From positions 682,001-746,000 of the forward strand of contig NZ_JAJOMB010000001.1 in NCBI RefSeq assembly GCF_021129305.1: DNA of 64,000 bases, read 5' to 3'. Below, piece after piece: positions 53,363 through 63,179 of this stretch. Position 1 is the stretch's first letter; each line of letters begins with the position of its first letter. This DNA comes from Kineosporia babensis (GTDB taxonomy: Bacteria > Actinomycetota > Actinomycetes > Actinomycetales > Kineosporiaceae). Under the pieces are notes generated by a model. The model did not search any database. It saw only the letters and a program-made list of their open reading frames with translations, and had not been told where the DNA came from. The translations under genes and the position numbers were made by a program.

Positions 53363-55525
53363 ATGGCCGACGTAGCGGTTCGGGACGGGCAGCAGCGCCA
53401 GGTCGAGCTCGCGATCGGCGGGATGACCTGCGCGGCCTGCGCCACCCGGATCGAGAAGAAGCTGAACCGGATGGACGGGGTGGACGCCACCGTCAATCTG
53501 GCCACCGAGCGCGCACATGTGCTGGTGGCCAAGGGGATTGACGATTCTGCCCTGATCTCGGTGGTGGAGGCGACCGGGTACACCGCCCAGCTGCCCGAGC
53601 CGCACCAGGCCTCCGACGAGAACACCCACCAGGAAACGGTTCTCAAGCCGCGGTTGATTCTGGCGGCCGTTCTCACCGTTCCGGTGCTGGCCCTCTCGAT
53701 GGTGCCGGCCACCCAGTTCCCGGGTTGGGAATGGGTGGCGCTGGCGCTGTCCGCACCGGTCGTGACCTGGGCGGCCTGGCCGTTCCACCGGTCCGCGGGG
53801 ATCAATGCCCGGCACCTGGCGGCCACGATGGACACGCTGGTCTCGATCGGCGTGATCGCGGCCACGCTCTGGTCGCTGGTCGCAATGCTGACCGACAGCG
53901 GTGAGCCTTACCTCGAAATTGCCACGGTGGTAACGACCTTCCTGCTGACTGGGCGTTTCCTGGAGGCCCGGGCCCGGCGCAGTTCAGGGGCTGCCCTGCG
54001 GTCCTTGCTCGACCTCGGCGCGCACGACGTGAACCTGCTGCGCGACGGGCAGGAAGTTCGGGTGCGCGCCGAAGAACTCGCCGTGGGAGACCTTTTCGTG
54101 GTCCGGCCCGGGGAGCGGATCGGCACGGACGGCGTGGTGGTCGAGGGCAGCAGCGACGTGGACGAGTCGATGCTGACCGGTGAGCCGGTGCCGGTGCACG
54201 TGGAGCCCGGGGCGAACGTGACCGGGGCCTGCGTGAACGGTGGCGGGCGGATCGTGGTGCGGGCCAGCCGGGTCGGGGCCGACACCACGCTGTCGCGGAT
54301 CACCCGGATCGTGCAGGAAGCACAGTCGGGCAAGGCCCGGGCGCAACGGCTGGCCGACCGGGTCTCCAGCGTGTTCGTGCCTGCGGTGCTGGTGCTTTCG
54401 GTGCTCAGCCTGGTGTTGTGGCTGGTGCTCACCGGGGACGGGCAGGCGGCCGGGATCGCGGCGGTGTCGGTGCTGATCATCGCCTGCCCGTGCGCGCTGG
54501 GTCTGGCTATTCCGACGGCGTTGCTGGTCGGTACCGGGCGGGGGGCTCAGTTGGGCATCCTGATCCGCGGGCCGCAGACGCTGGAGGACGCCAAGCACGT
54601 GGACGTGATCGTGCTGGACAAGACCGGGACGCTGACCCAGGGCCGGATGAGCCTGGCCGAGGTCACGGTGGCCGACGGGTTCGAGCGGGACGAGGTGCTG
54701 CGGCTGGCCGCGGCGGTCGAGCACGCCGGGGAGCATCCGCTGGGACGGGCTGTTGTGGCTGCGGTTTCGGGGCAGCTGCCCGCGGTGACCGAGTTCGCCA
54801 GCACGCGAGGCCTGGGAGTCGAAGGGACGGTGGACGGGCACCGGGTGCGGGTCGGTCGGCCTTCGTGGAAACCAACGGACGTGGTTTGGCCGGCGGTTCT
54901 GGACGAGGCAGTGCTCGCGGCCGAAGGCCGGACCGCGGTCGTGGCCTGGATCGACGGCCGGCCGGCGGCCGTGCTGACCATCGCGGACACAATCAAGCCA
55001 GGCGCCCGCGAAGCCATTTCGCAGCTGCGGGCGCTCGGGCTGACGCCGATGCTGGCCACTGGAGACAACGAGTCCACGGCCCGGGCGGTTGCTGCCTCGG
55101 TCGGGATCGCGCCGGACGACGTGTTCGCCGAGCTGATGCCGGAGGAGAAGGTCGCGGTGGTGGAGCGGCTGCAGGCGGCCGGGCGCCAGGTGGCGATGGT
55201 CGGCGACGGTGTGAACGACGCGGCCGCACTGGCCACCGCCCGGCTGGGCCTGGCCCTCGGCACCGGAACCGATGCGGCGATGGAGGCCGGGGACATCACC
55301 CTGGTCCGCGGCGAGATGGCCAGCGTGCCGCAGGCGATCCGGTTGTCCCGGGCCACCTCGCGGATCGTCCGGCAGAACCTGGCCTGGGCCTTCGGCTACA
55401 ACGTGGCGGCCCTTCCGCTGGCGGCGTTCGGCCTGCTCAACCCCATGATCGCGGGTCTCGCGATGGCGCTGAGCAGCGTGGCCGTGGTGACCAACTCGCT
55501 GCGCCTGCGCCGGTTCAAGAGCTGA
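53363..55525 (+). CDS. copA: Cu(I)-exporting P1B-type ATPase
   Basis: Encodes 720 residues from the ATG at 53363, two bases after the copZ stop. One N-terminal HMA domain (GMTCAAC at 20-26), eight membrane helices, the CPC copper motif at 375-377, phosphorylation site Asp419 in DKTGT, HP motif at 458-459, and hinge GDGVNDA from 614. These define a CopA-type copper exporter at the cytoplasmic membrane. Last gene of the csoR-copZ-copA operon. Its final 11 bases overlap the convergent peptidase gene, and no terminator hairpin fits between. Confidence 0.94.
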   Translation: MADVAVRDGQQRQVELAIGGMTCAACATRIEKKLNRMDGVDATVNLATERAHVLVAKGIDDSALISVVEATGYTAQLPEPHQASDENTHQETVLKPRLILAAVLTVPVLALSMVPATQFPGWEWVALALSAPVVTWAAWPFHRSAGINARHLAATMDTLVSIGVIAATLWSLVAMLTDSGEPYLEIATVVTTFLLTGRFLEARARRSSGAALRSLLDLGAHDVNLLRDGQEVRVRAEELAVGDLFVVRPGERIGTDGVVVEGSSDVDESMLTGEPVPVHVEPGANVTGACVNGGGRIVVRASRVGADTTLSRITRIVQEAQSGKARAQRLADRVSSVFVPAVLVLSVLSLVLWLVLTGDGQAAGIAAVSVLIIACPCALGLAIPTALLVGTGRGAQLGILIRGPQTLEDAKHVDVIVLDKTGTLTQGRMSLAEVTVADGFERDEVLRLAAAVEHAGEHPLGRAVVAAVSGQLPAVTEFASTRGLGVEGTVDGHRVRVGRPSWKPTDVVWPAVLDEAVLAAEGRTAVVAWIDGRPAAVLTIADTIKPGAREAISQLRALGLTPMLATGDNESTARAVAASVGIAPDDVFAELMPEEKVAVVERLQAAGRQVAMVGDGVNDAAALATARLGLALGTGTDAAMEAGDITLVRGEMASVPQAIRLSRATSRIVRQNLAWAFGYNVAALPLAAFGLLNPMIAGLAMALSSVAVVTNSLRLRRFKS

Positions 55526-57197
55526 GGAGCTCGCGGATCCGGCGCCAGGCCAGCAGCGGGTTGGTGGTGCGGCCGGTCAGCACCGAGGCCTGGCTCAGAC
55601 CGTAGCCGGGCTTCGGTGCCGCGGTGCCCTTGCAGGTAGCCCCGGCAGCGGGCAGCTTGCCCGTGGTCAGGAACTTCTCGACCTTCTTGTCCACGCAGGC
55701 GTTACCCCCGGCGTAGATGCCGTGATCGCCCTCGCCCTTGACCGTCAGCAGCCGGGCCCCGGCGAAGCCCGCGGCCGCCGCCTGAGCTCCTTCGATCGGC
55801 GTGGCCGGGTCGTGCTCGGACTGCACCATCAGCACCGGCGGCAGGTCTTTCCCGTTCGGCACCGGCAGTTTCGCCTCCTCGGGCCGCTTCCAGAAGGCAC
55901 ACGGCTGGCTGATTGTGGACCAGCCGATCAGCGGGTTCTTCGCCCCGGCCTCGGCCGAGGCCGTGACCAGCGCGTCCCGGCCACTCGTCCAGGCCGTGTC
56001 CTGGCAGGTGACGGCCAGGAAGGTGGTGCTCGCGGCATCACCCGAGAAGGTCCGGCGCATTCCAGTACGGCGGATCGCCGTCACCCGCTGGCGCACTTTG
56101 TAGGCGAGTTTGTCGGCGGTACGGAACTTTCCGCTGCTCTGCGCCCGCACGTAGTTCTTCAGGTCCATCAGCACCGCGGCCGCGTCGGGGAACATCACCT
56201 TGGCGTAGAGCGTGCTGGCAACGATGTCGTCGAGGGTGGCCGCATCCTCCACCGGGGCGTCCGGCGTCATCTGCGAGCGCAGCTTCTCGTAGCTGGCCAG
56301 CACCGCCTTCTTGGTGGTGCCGAGGCCGTAGACGCTGTGGTACTTGGCCATCCAGGTGGCGAAGTCGGACTCGAAGCGGCGCTGGAAGCCCAGTGGCTGA
56401 CGGTTGAAGGCCTCCTGCCAGGTGCTGGTGAACTCGACGTTGGAGTCGAAGACCATCCGCCCGGCCCGCTGCGGGAACGCCGTGGCGTAGTGCGCGCCCA
56501 GCCAGGTGCCGGAGGAGAAGCCCAGCCAGTTGACCTTCTCCTGCCCGGCGAGCCGGCGCAGCAGGTCCACGTCCTGCACGGTCTGCGCGGTGGTGACGTA
56601 CTTGCGCAGGTCGCCACCGGCCACCTCGCAGGCTTTGGCGGTGAGCTCGGCGGCATCGAGCATCAGCCCGATGTTGGCCTCGGTCCGCACCCGCGGGTCC
56701 ACGGTCAGGTCGCTCACCCCGCCGCAGGTCAGGTTGCTCGAGCCGCCGGTGCCGCGCACGTCCATGCCGTACACGTCCTGGGTGCTCAGCAGCTTCTTCC
56801 GATTGGCGCTGACCAGTAGGAACGGAAACTCCGCACCCTCCGCGCCGGGCCCGCCCGGGTTGGTGAAGAGCATCGCCGGGTTCTTCGCCTTGACGCTCTT
56901 CAGCCGGCTGACCTTGATCCGCAGGTCGGCCCCGGCCTGGGGCACGTTCCAGTCCCGGGGCGCCAGCATGGTCGCGCACTCCAGCCGGTAGTAGACCGCG
57001 GGCAGGCCCGGCAGTTCGGCCTTGTCCAGGCAGGGCTTCCAGGTCAGCTGCTGGGTGTCGTAGCGGCCGATCGCCTCGGCGGCCCGCACCGGGTCCTTCA
57101 CGGCCTGCGCCGCCGGTGGCGCCCCGAGCAGGATGCTCCCGGCCACCGCGCTGATCAGGACACAGGTGCCGGCGCGCCGGAAGACCCGAGACTGCAT
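55515..57197 (-). CDS. Secreted tripeptidyl-aminopeptidase-like alpha/beta hydrolase
   Basis: Encodes 560 residues. Signal peptide about 1-32 (QAV cleavage). Nucleophile elbow GFSSG at 226-230 (Ser228), Asp in QSEHDPATP, His in EGDHGIYAG, and a C-terminal TAP-like domain. Related to Streptomyces SlpD/SlpE and tripeptidyl aminopeptidase, which trim N-termini of extracellular proteins. The usual Tyr after the nucleophile is Ser. Several Cys pairs suggest disulfides, fitting secretion. Confidence 0.9.
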   Translation of the reverse strand: MQSRVFRRAGTCVLISAVAGSILLGAPPAAQAVKDPVRAAEAIGRYDTQQLTWKPCLDKAELPGLPAVYYRLECATMLAPRDWNVPQAGADLRIKVSRLKSVKAKNPAMLFTNPGGPGAEGAEFPFLLVSANRKKLLSTQDVYGMDVRGTGGSSNLTCGGVSDLTVDPRVRTEANIGLMLDAAELTAKACEVAGGDLRKYVTTAQTVQDVDLLRRLAGQEKVNWLGFSSGTWLGAHYATAFPQRAGRMVFDSNVEFTSTWQEAFNRQPLGFQRRFESDFATWMAKYHSVYGLGTTKKAVLASYEKLRSQMTPDAPVEDAATLDDIVASTLYAKVMFPDAAAVLMDLKNYVRAQSSGKFRTADKLAYKVRQRVTAIRRTGMRRTFSGDAASTTFLAVTCQDTAWTSGRDALVTASAEAGAKNPLIGWSTISQPCAFWKRPEEAKLPVPNGKDLPPVLMVQSEHDPATPIEGAQAAAAGFAGARLLTVKGEGDHGIYAGGNACVDKKVEKFLTTGKLPAAGATCKGTAAPKPGYGLSQASVLTGRTTNPLLAWRRIRELLSS

Positions 57198-57305
57198 CGT
57201 GTGGTTTCCCCAAAGTCGGCGTACCGGAATGAATCCCGATCGCTGCGATGACTGCTGCGGTCACCGACTCTGCCACGTGAAAAGAAGTAGTGTCACATCA
57301 GGTAA

Positions 57306-58547
57306 TCAGCGGATGGCGTTCAGTCGCCGTCGTAGCCGGGCCGAGACGTCCTCGAAGGCCGAGCGCATCATCGCCGGGGTCGGGGTGGAGCCCATGATCG
57401 CCAGTTCGTCGGCCGGGGTGCTGGTGCCGTCGAGAAAGCGGATCACCCGGTCACTCGGGTGATCGGCGAAAAGCCCGGCGAAAAGCCCCGGTCCGTCGAC
57501 GTAGCCGCGATCGAGGGCGCGCAGCATCACCGCGTCCATCCAGCGGTGGCGCAGCGGGTACGGACGGGGCGGGACCGGCAGGCGGTCGGCCAGCAGCAAC
57601 TCGGCGATCTCGGCGGCCTGCCGTTGCATGGCCGAGAACGTGTAACCGGTGGACGCCCGGGTCGCCCCACCGGCGGTGCCGAGCCGGAAGAGGCGGTCAC
57701 CGGTGCGGCGGGCGAACGTGGCGTCGGTCATCGGGATCACGCCGTCCTCCACCGCTTCCACGGTGTAGGGCAGACCACCCCAGGCCCGGGCCAGGTAGGA
57801 ACGCAGCGCCTCGTCGTAGCGGTCGGGCTCCAGCACGGCCGGGCTGAACTCGGTGTACTCGATCAGTGCGGAATCGGCCGACAGCGGCAGGCAGTAGGCG
57901 AAAGCGACCCCGCGCGAGGGCTGCGGGACACTGAAATCCATCAGCGTGGCCACGTTCTCGTCAAGCTTGACCGCGCCCGGGGCGAAACGCACCGTCCAGC
58001 CACGGAAGTGCTGCAGCAGCGTGGTCGAGGCCGGCCCGGTGGGCGGCGTCGGCCGGGAGTCGAACACCCAGCTGGCCCGTACCCGTTCGTCGCCGGCCCG
58101 GACCACGGCGTGCGGCATGCCGTCGGTGACGTGGTCGGCCGCAGCGGTGATCCGGACCCCGCCGAGCCGTTCCAGCGCTGCGTCGGCGGCGGCGTAAAGG
58201 TCTGCGGAGCGCAACATCTGGTACCGAAGCGGAGCCAGATCGTAAGTGCGCGAGGCGCCCACCCCGTCTACCATTTTCATCGTCGGCCAGCTGCGCGTGA
58301 GCAGCGGCTCGACCCACTCCGGCTGCCCTTGCGGCCCGGCCCACCAGCACCAGGTCCGGTCCTGACCGGAGCGCCGCACCGGATCGATCAGCGCGATCGA
58401 GGGTGCCGGGCGACCGGATGCGCGGGCCGCGTGATCGAGCGCGAGCACCAGATTCAGCCCGGCGCCACCGCCGCCCACGATCGCGACGTCGACGACGATT
58501 CCGGCGCCGTGACTGACCTGGCTCATCTGATCGACCGTGACTGACAC
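57306..58547 (-). CDS. Lycopene cyclase (CrtY/CrtL family)
   Basis: Encodes 413 residues; an internal ATG at 58526 could be the real start. The dinucleotide-binding motif VAIVGGGGAGLNL near 20-32 and the downstream segments LPLSADSALIEYTEFSP and GGATRASTGYTFSAMQRQA are typical of FAD-dependent lycopene beta-cyclases. Makes beta-ionone rings on lycopene at the membrane. No other carotenoid gene (crtE, crtB, crtI) lies in the window, so it is an orphan here. Confidence 0.88.
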   Translation of the reverse strand: MSVTVDQMSQVSHGAGIVVDVAIVGGGGAGLNLVLALDHAARASGRPAPSIALIDPVRRSGQDRTWCWWAGPQGQPEWVEPLLTRSWPTMKMVDGVGASRTYDLAPLRYQMLRSADLYAAADAALERLGGVRITAAADHVTDGMPHAVVRAGDERVRASWVFDSRPTPPTGPASTTLLQHFRGWTVRFAPGAVKLDENVATLMDFSVPQPSRGVAFAYCLPLSADSALIEYTEFSPAVLEPDRYDEALRSYLARAWGGLPYTVEAVEDGVIPMTDATFARRTGDRLFRLGTAGGATRASTGYTFSAMQRQAAEIAELLLADRLPVPPRPYPLRHRWMDAVMLRALDRGYVDGPGLFAGLFADHPSDRVIRFLDGTSTPADELAIMGSTPTPAMMRSAFEDVSARLRRRLNAIR

Positions 58548-58942
58548 CGGCGTTCCGATCTGTGGGGGTTTTCAGGGGTCGAGTTCTCGCAGGCACAGAG
58601 CTTTTCGCGGGCCCGGGATGTTCCTGCGGCCCAAGAGTCTTCCGCGGCGTCTTCCGCGACCCAGGACGGGCGAGCGCTGACCGGCGCACCAACCGGTCCC
58701 CCGACATTGGTGGTGCGCCGGTCAGCGGCACGACGCCCGACCAGGGCGCCGGCCGTGCCCGCTGAGCTGGCGCGACGTCGGCGATGCCGATCCCATGGGC
58801 CCCCCGGCCCACACCGCAGACGTCGTCCCCTCGACAGCGCGCTCACTCTACACATAGTCATCGACCGTACTCATCGCGTAGTCGGGGTTTCGGCGGCAGA
58901 TCGTCGGAGGAGACGATGACGCATTCATCCCCTCGGCCGGTA
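58548..58942. other. Gene-free gap with a large hairpin
   Basis: No frame on either strand has a start, ribosome site and codon bias together. The gap contains the 16-bp inverted repeat at 58676-58726. It is 217 bases from the pxpA stop, farther than usual for a terminator, so a small RNA or regulatory structure is possible. Confidence 0.45.
58676..58726. repeat. Perfect 16-bp inverted repeat with 19-nt loop
   Basis: gctgaccggcgcacca (58676-58691) and tggtgcgccggtcagc (58711-58726) are exact complements. The hairpin is the strongest in the gap between pxpA and the lycopene cyclase gene. Confidence 0.8.
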
Positions 58943-59713
58943 TCACGCGGGGCGATCCGTGAATGACTGAACCCGGCCGCCGGAAGCTGATATCCGCTGC
59001 CGCACGGCCCGGGCGATCCCTACCGCTCCGGGCGTGTCGCCGTGCACGCAGATCGATTCCGCGTTCAGCGCGACCACACTCCCGTCGTCGGCGATCACGC
59101 CCTCGCCGGCCAGTAACCGGCGCACCTGCTCGGCGATCCGGGCCGGCTCGGTCAGCACCGCCCCGGGCTCGGATCGGGCCAGCAGACCACCGTCGGCGGT
59201 GTACTGCCGATCGGCGAACGCCTCGTTCACCACCCGCAGGCCGACCGCCGAGGCCTCTTGCAGCAGCAGGGAACCCGGCAGACCGAGCACCGCGAGCGTG
59301 GGGTCATAGGTGCGCACCGCGTCCACCACCGCTTTTGCCTGCTCCTGGTGGTGCACCACCGCGTGGTAGAGCGCGCCGTGCGGTTTGAGATAGCTGACCC
59401 GGCTGCCCGCGATCCGGGCGAAACCGTCCAGCGCCCCGAGCTGGTACAGCACGTCGTCGCGCAGTTCGGTGAAGGACGCGTCGATGAACCGGCGCCCGAA
59501 TCCGGCCAGGTCGCGGTAGGCCACCTGAGCCCCGATCGCCACCCCCGCGCCGACCGCGAGTTCGCAGCTGCGGCGCAGGGTGGAGGGATCACCGGCGTGG
59601 AAGCCACAGGCGATGTTCGCACTGCTGATCACCTCGATCAGCGCCGCGTCCTCACCCAGCGTCCAGCGGCCGAAGGACTCCCCGAGGTCGGCGTTCAAGT
59701 CGATGACGGGCAC
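58943..59713 (-). CDS. pxpA: 5-oxoprolinase subunit A (LamB/YcsF family)
   Basis: Encodes 256 residues from the GTG at 59713, chosen because family members begin just before IDLNADLGE; an ATG 36 bases upstream is possible. IDLNADLGESFGRW, SSANIACGFHAGDP, YLKPHGALYH and CVHGDTPGA are the conserved blocks. With PxpB and PxpC it hydrolyses 5-oxoproline to glutamate using ATP. PxpB and PxpC are not encoded in this window, which is unusual since they normally adjoin. Confidence 0.9.
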   Translation of the reverse strand: MPVIDLNADLGESFGRWTLGEDAALIEVISSANIACGFHAGDPSTLRRSCELAVGAGVAIGAQVAYRDLAGFGRRFIDASFTELRDDVLYQLGALDGFARIAGSRVSYLKPHGALYHAVVHHQEQAKAVVDAVRTYDPTLAVLGLPGSLLLQEASAVGLRVVNEAFADRQYTADGGLLARSEPGAVLTEPARIAEQVRRLLAGEGVIADDGSVVALNAESICVHGDTPGAVGIARAVRQRISASGGRVQSFTDRPA

Positions 59714-59830
59714 GAGTGAGATTGTTTCCCAGCAATCTGAACGTTTCATGACCAGCAGCTGTGGTGTGTCCCGTCCTTGGTGTCGCTTTTCTGCCAGCGC
59801 GGATCCTGATCAGCCGCGTAGCCTCGACGG

Positions 59831-60337
59831 ATGTCCCTCAGCTGGTCGGTTCTGCCCAGCCCGGTCGGTGATCTGCTCCTGGTCAGCCGGGCCGGCGCGC
59901 TCACCGGGCTGTTCTTCAGTCCGCACAAGGCAACCCATAAAACTTGGGACGAGGTGCGCACCTCGGGTGCCGAGGACGACCGGGAAGCGGTGCTCGCCGC
60001 TACCCGTTCGCAGCTCACCGAGTACTTCGACGGCGCCCGGACGCATTTCGACCTGCCGTTGGCCCCGTCCGGCAGCGGGTTCCAGCTCCGGGTCTGGGAG
60101 CAGCTACGGCTGATCGACTACGGCCGGACCGTTTCCTACGGCGCGATCGCCGCCCAGCTCGGCCTGGTGCCGGGGGCCTCGCGGGCGGTCGGGCTGGCCA
60201 ACGGGGCGAACCCGATCTCGATCATCGTGCCGTGCCACCGGGTGATCGGGGCGAACGGCTCGCTGACCGGTTACGGCGGCGGTCTGGACCGCAAGCGCTA
60301 TCTGCTCGATCTGGAACGGGACGACGCGCTCTTCTGA
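59831..60337 (+). CDS. ogt: Methylated-DNA--protein-cysteine S-methyltransferase
   Basis: Encodes 168 residues. The acceptor motif IIVPCHRVIG places the active Cys at 135, with GANPISI and GYGGGLDRK flanking. The N-terminal domain is short (Ogt type, without the Ada activator part). Repairs O6-alkylguanine and O4-alkylthymine in DNA in a suicide reaction. Its last 40 bases overlap the 3' end of the convergent FAD oxidase gene. Confidence 0.93.
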   Translation: MSLSWSVLPSPVGDLLLVSRAGALTGLFFSPHKATHKTWDEVRTSGAEDDREAVLAATRSQLTEYFDGARTHFDLPLAPSGSGFQLRVWEQLRLIDYGRTVSYGAIAAQLGLVPGASRAVGLANGANPISIIVPCHRVIGANGSLTGYGGGLDRKRYLLDLERDDALF

Positions 60338-61839
60338 ACCTGGTGGCCGGCTTCGTTCTGGGTCTTGCGACCGGTCTTGGCCGGAGCGGGGCGGTGGGGT
60401 TCGCTGTTGGCCGGGCGGCTGGGTTCGCTGTGGTTCGGGCGGCTGGGGTCTTTGTGGGCCGGGCGGCTGGGTTCGGGCAGCATCCGGCCCGGAGACAGAA
60501 TGCCCTCCGGGTCCAGGGCCTGCTTGATCGCCCGCATCGCGCTCATGTCGGCCGAGCTGCGGGTGAGCGGCAGCCAGCGGCGGTTGGCCAGGCCGATGCC
60601 GTGCTCGGCGCTGATGCTGCCGCCCAGTGAGGCGACCAGGTCCAGCACCGCCTCGGTGACCGCCCCGTCGGCGTCCTCCTCGACCGCGTTCAGCAGGTTG
60701 ACGTGCACGTTTCCCTCGGCGATGTGCCCGAACAGGATGGGCACGGCATGCCGGGCGACCTCGCGCACCACCTCCGCCAGCCGCCGCTCGAACAGCGAGA
60801 GCTGGTTCAGCGGCAGCGCGACGTCGAGCTTGACCGGGATGCCCTCGGCGCTGACCGCCTCGGTCTGCAGCTCGCGCAGCTCCCAGAGCCGGCGCCGGTC
60901 GGCCGCGGTGGCGACCAGGCAGACGTCGCGCACGCAGTCCAGGCCGGCCAGGAGTTCGGTGAGTTCCTCGAAGGCGTCCGGCCGGCCGTCGTCGTCGGCC
61001 AGATCGAAGAGCAGGTACAGCGGGTGCGGGCGGTCGAACGGCCGGGCCAGCCGCTCGTGCTCCAGCACCAGCTGCAGGCCGTCGTGGTGGAAGAACTCGG
61101 CGGCCTCGATCCCGGTGAAGTCGTGCTGGACGGCGTGCAGCACGGTGAGCGCATCGTCCACCGAGCGCACCGCGACCAGGGCGGTACCGACGATCTTGTG
61201 CGGGCGGATCAGGTCCAGCTGCACGGCGGTGATCACCCCCAGCGTGCCCTCGCTGCCGATCAGCAGCTGCACCAGGTCGTAGCCGGTGTTGTCCTTGGAC
61301 ACACCCGACATCCGGCGCACCACCGAGCCGTCGGCCAGCACCGCCTCCAGACCGCGGATCCGGAATCGGGCCACCCCGTGCCGCATCACCCGCTCACCGC
61401 CGGCGTTGGTGGCGGCGATCCCGCCCACCGTGGCGGTGTCCCGGGCGGAGAAGTCGAGCCCGACGTCCAGACCGGCGCTGCGGGCGGCCCGCTGGGCCTG
61501 CGCCAGGGTGGCCCCGGCGCCGGCCATCAGGGTGCGCCCGAGCGGGTCGAGCGGCCCGACCGAGTCCAGCCGGGCCATGCTCAGCACGACCTCGCCGTCC
61601 TGCGGCACCCCGGCCCCGACCAGGCCGGTGTTACCGCCCTGGGGCACCAGTGGGACACCCGCCGCGGCACACGCCCGGACCACCGCGGAGACCTGGGCGA
61701 CCGTGGCCGGGCGCACCACCGCGAGCGGTTTGCCGTGCCAGCGTCTCGTCCAGTCCTGCGCGTACGGCGCGACCGAGTCCGGGTCGGTGACGACATGCGT
61801 GTCCCCGACGATCTCGCGCAGGCCGGCGAGCAGGTCCAC
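60298..61839 (-). CDS. FAD-linked oxidase (GlcD/D-lactate dehydrogenase type)
   Basis: Encodes 513 residues. AGGAGG (61850-61855) touches the ATG at 61848, too close to serve it, but is ten bases from the GTG at 61839, which I take as the start. The PCMH-type FAD domain (VPQGGNTGLVGAGVP, FSARDTATVGGIAATNAGG, GSEGTLGVIT) and the C-terminal cap (HIAEGNVHVNL, SAEHGIG) match glycolate/D-2-hydroxyglutarate/D-lactate dehydrogenases. The C-terminus extends about 45 residues as a Pro/Ser/Arg/Lys-rich tail with PSRP repeats, absent from typical relatives. Confidence 0.9.
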   Translation of the reverse strand: MDLLAGLREIVGDTHVVTDPDSVAPYAQDWTRRWHGKPLAVVRPATVAQVSAVVRACAAAGVPLVPQGGNTGLVGAGVPQDGEVVLSMARLDSVGPLDPLGRTLMAGAGATLAQAQRAARSAGLDVGLDFSARDTATVGGIAATNAGGERVMRHGVARFRIRGLEAVLADGSVVRRMSGVSKDNTGYDLVQLLIGSEGTLGVITAVQLDLIRPHKIVGTALVAVRSVDDALTVLHAVQHDFTGIEAAEFFHHDGLQLVLEHERLARPFDRPHPLYLLFDLADDDGRPDAFEELTELLAGLDCVRDVCLVATAADRRRLWELRELQTEAVSAEGIPVKLDVALPLNQLSLFERRLAEVVREVARHAVPILFGHIAEGNVHVNLLNAVEEDADGAVTEAVLDLVASLGGSISAEHGIGLANRRWLPLTRSSADMSAMRAIKQALDPEGILSPGRMLPEPSRPAHKDPSRPNHSEPSRPANSEPHRPAPAKTGRKTQNEAGHQVQKSASSRSRSSR

Positions 61840-61993
61840 TGCGGGCATCCCTCCTAGGACCACGGCGCGTGGTGACGAACGGTGCGCACCCAGGCGGTTA
61901 CTGTCCGGGATGTCGCAATCCTTCGCGCGTGACTTTAGCGTGCCATCGGTCGCCGGTTGGAGGGCCGGAACGCTACGTTCCGCCAATGGAGAG

Positions 61994-62704
61994 TTACCTG
62001 TAACCCTGTGGTTTGGCCGAGCGGTTGTAGTTCGCCAGCTGAGCGGGCACCTGCCGGTCGTACGGCAGGTCCGGGGCCGGGAACGGCGGGCTGTAGGCCC
62101 GGCGCACGCCGATAGTGCCGGCCCAGTGGTGCAGCACCAGGTCTTCCTCGGCGTCCTGGGGCGGGCCGGTGCGGCTCTTCAGGGCCACGTCGTCCAGCGG
62201 CAGGCTGATCAGGACGACCTCGGCGAACTCCTCCGGCGTGGGCGGGCGGGAGTGGTTGGAGCGCCCCGCCACCAGGTGCTCGACGATCGCGTCCAGCCCG
62301 GCCAGCTTGGCCTGCGGGTCCTTGACCAGGCTGCCGGTGCCGCGCACGACGATGCTGCGGTAGTTCACGGTGTTGTCGACCTTGGCCCGGGCCAGCACCA
62401 GGCCGTCGAGCAGGGTGACGGTGGCACACAGCTTGATGTCACCGTCGGCGGCCAGCTCGGCCAGCCGCGACCAGCGGCCGACCCGCAGAAGAAGTTCCTC
62501 ACCCACCCGGGCGTGCACGGCGGGGACGACGATCGGGTCGCCGCTGTCGATGTAGGCGACATGGCACAGGAATGCCTCGTCCAGGGCGGCGTTGATGGCC
62601 TGGGCGTCGTACCGGGTCTGGTCGCTGCGACGGGTGTAGGTGGGCAGCTGGTCCGCAGCTGCCACCGAGTTACCGCCGCCGGCAGCGTTCGGTTCGGTCG
62701 TCAT
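61994..62704 (-). CDS. Pyridoxamine 5'-phosphate oxidase family protein
   Basis: Encodes 236 residues from the ATG at 62704. The split-barrel FMN fold is suggested by FLCHVAYIDSGDPIVVPAVHARVGEELLLRVG and VNYRSIVVRGTGSLV (Pyridox_ox_2 type). Such proteins bind FMN, F420 or heme; the reaction here is unknown. Cytoplasmic, single gene. Confidence 0.82.
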   Translation of the reverse strand: MTTEPNAAGGGNSVAAADQLPTYTRRSDQTRYDAQAINAALDEAFLCHVAYIDSGDPIVVPAVHARVGEELLLRVGRWSRLAELAADGDIKLCATVTLLDGLVLARAKVDNTVNYRSIVVRGTGSLVKDPQAKLAGLDAIVEHLVAGRSNHSRPPTPEEFAEVVLISLPLDDVALKSRTGPPQDAEEDLVLHHWAGTIGVRRAYSPPFPAPDLPYDRQVPAQLANYNRSAKPQGYR

Positions 62705-62888
62705 ACGAGCCGACCCTGCCCGAACCGCCCGGCCTTCGCCAGTCTCTGCGCCGTTCCAGTTGAGTCCATCACTCCAGGCATTCTTCCGGTCACCATCCGC
62801 CATCGACTGCCGTTTCCCAGTCTGGGCGAGGAACCACTTCCGTGCAGGCCCACCTGCGCGAGCCTGCTGCCCTGCTCACTTGCTGGGC

Positions 62889-63095
62889 TCACTTGCTGGG
62901 CTCGGGCACCTTGCAGTCGACCTTGGGGTTGGCGCCCATGTAGTTCAGCGGGCCGGCCACGATGCTGACCGCGATCGTCCCGGCGTCCGAGCAGCTCACA
63001 TCCGGATTGCTGTCCTCGTCGAAATAGCCGCGCTGGCCCGAGGCCAGGACACCGATGAGGAGCCAGACCACGATCACCACTGTCAGGATTCGCAT
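62889..63095 (-). CDS. Small exported or membrane protein, hypothetical
   Basis: Encodes 68 residues with GGAGGAAG just before the ATG. A hydrophobic N-terminal segment (about 3-19) is followed by a short extracytoplasmic part with two Cys (VSCSD, VDCKV) that could pair, and a second weakly hydrophobic stretch. Function unknown. Confidence 0.65.
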   Translation of the reverse strand: MRILTVVIVVWLLIGVLASGQRGYFDEDSNPDVSCSDAGTIAVSIVAGPLNYMGANPKVDCKVPEPSK

Positions 63096-63179
63096 CGCTT
63101 CCTCCGCGTGCCGATGTCGTTTCGATCTGCCGGAAAGCCGGACGAATTCCGGCCTTCCGGACTTGCGCCGTGTTGATCA

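Noticed and set aside
60340-60480. G/T-rich repeats as an independent tandem repeat element
   Set aside because: They encode the PSRP-type tail of the minus-strand FAD oxidase, so they are explained as coding repeats.
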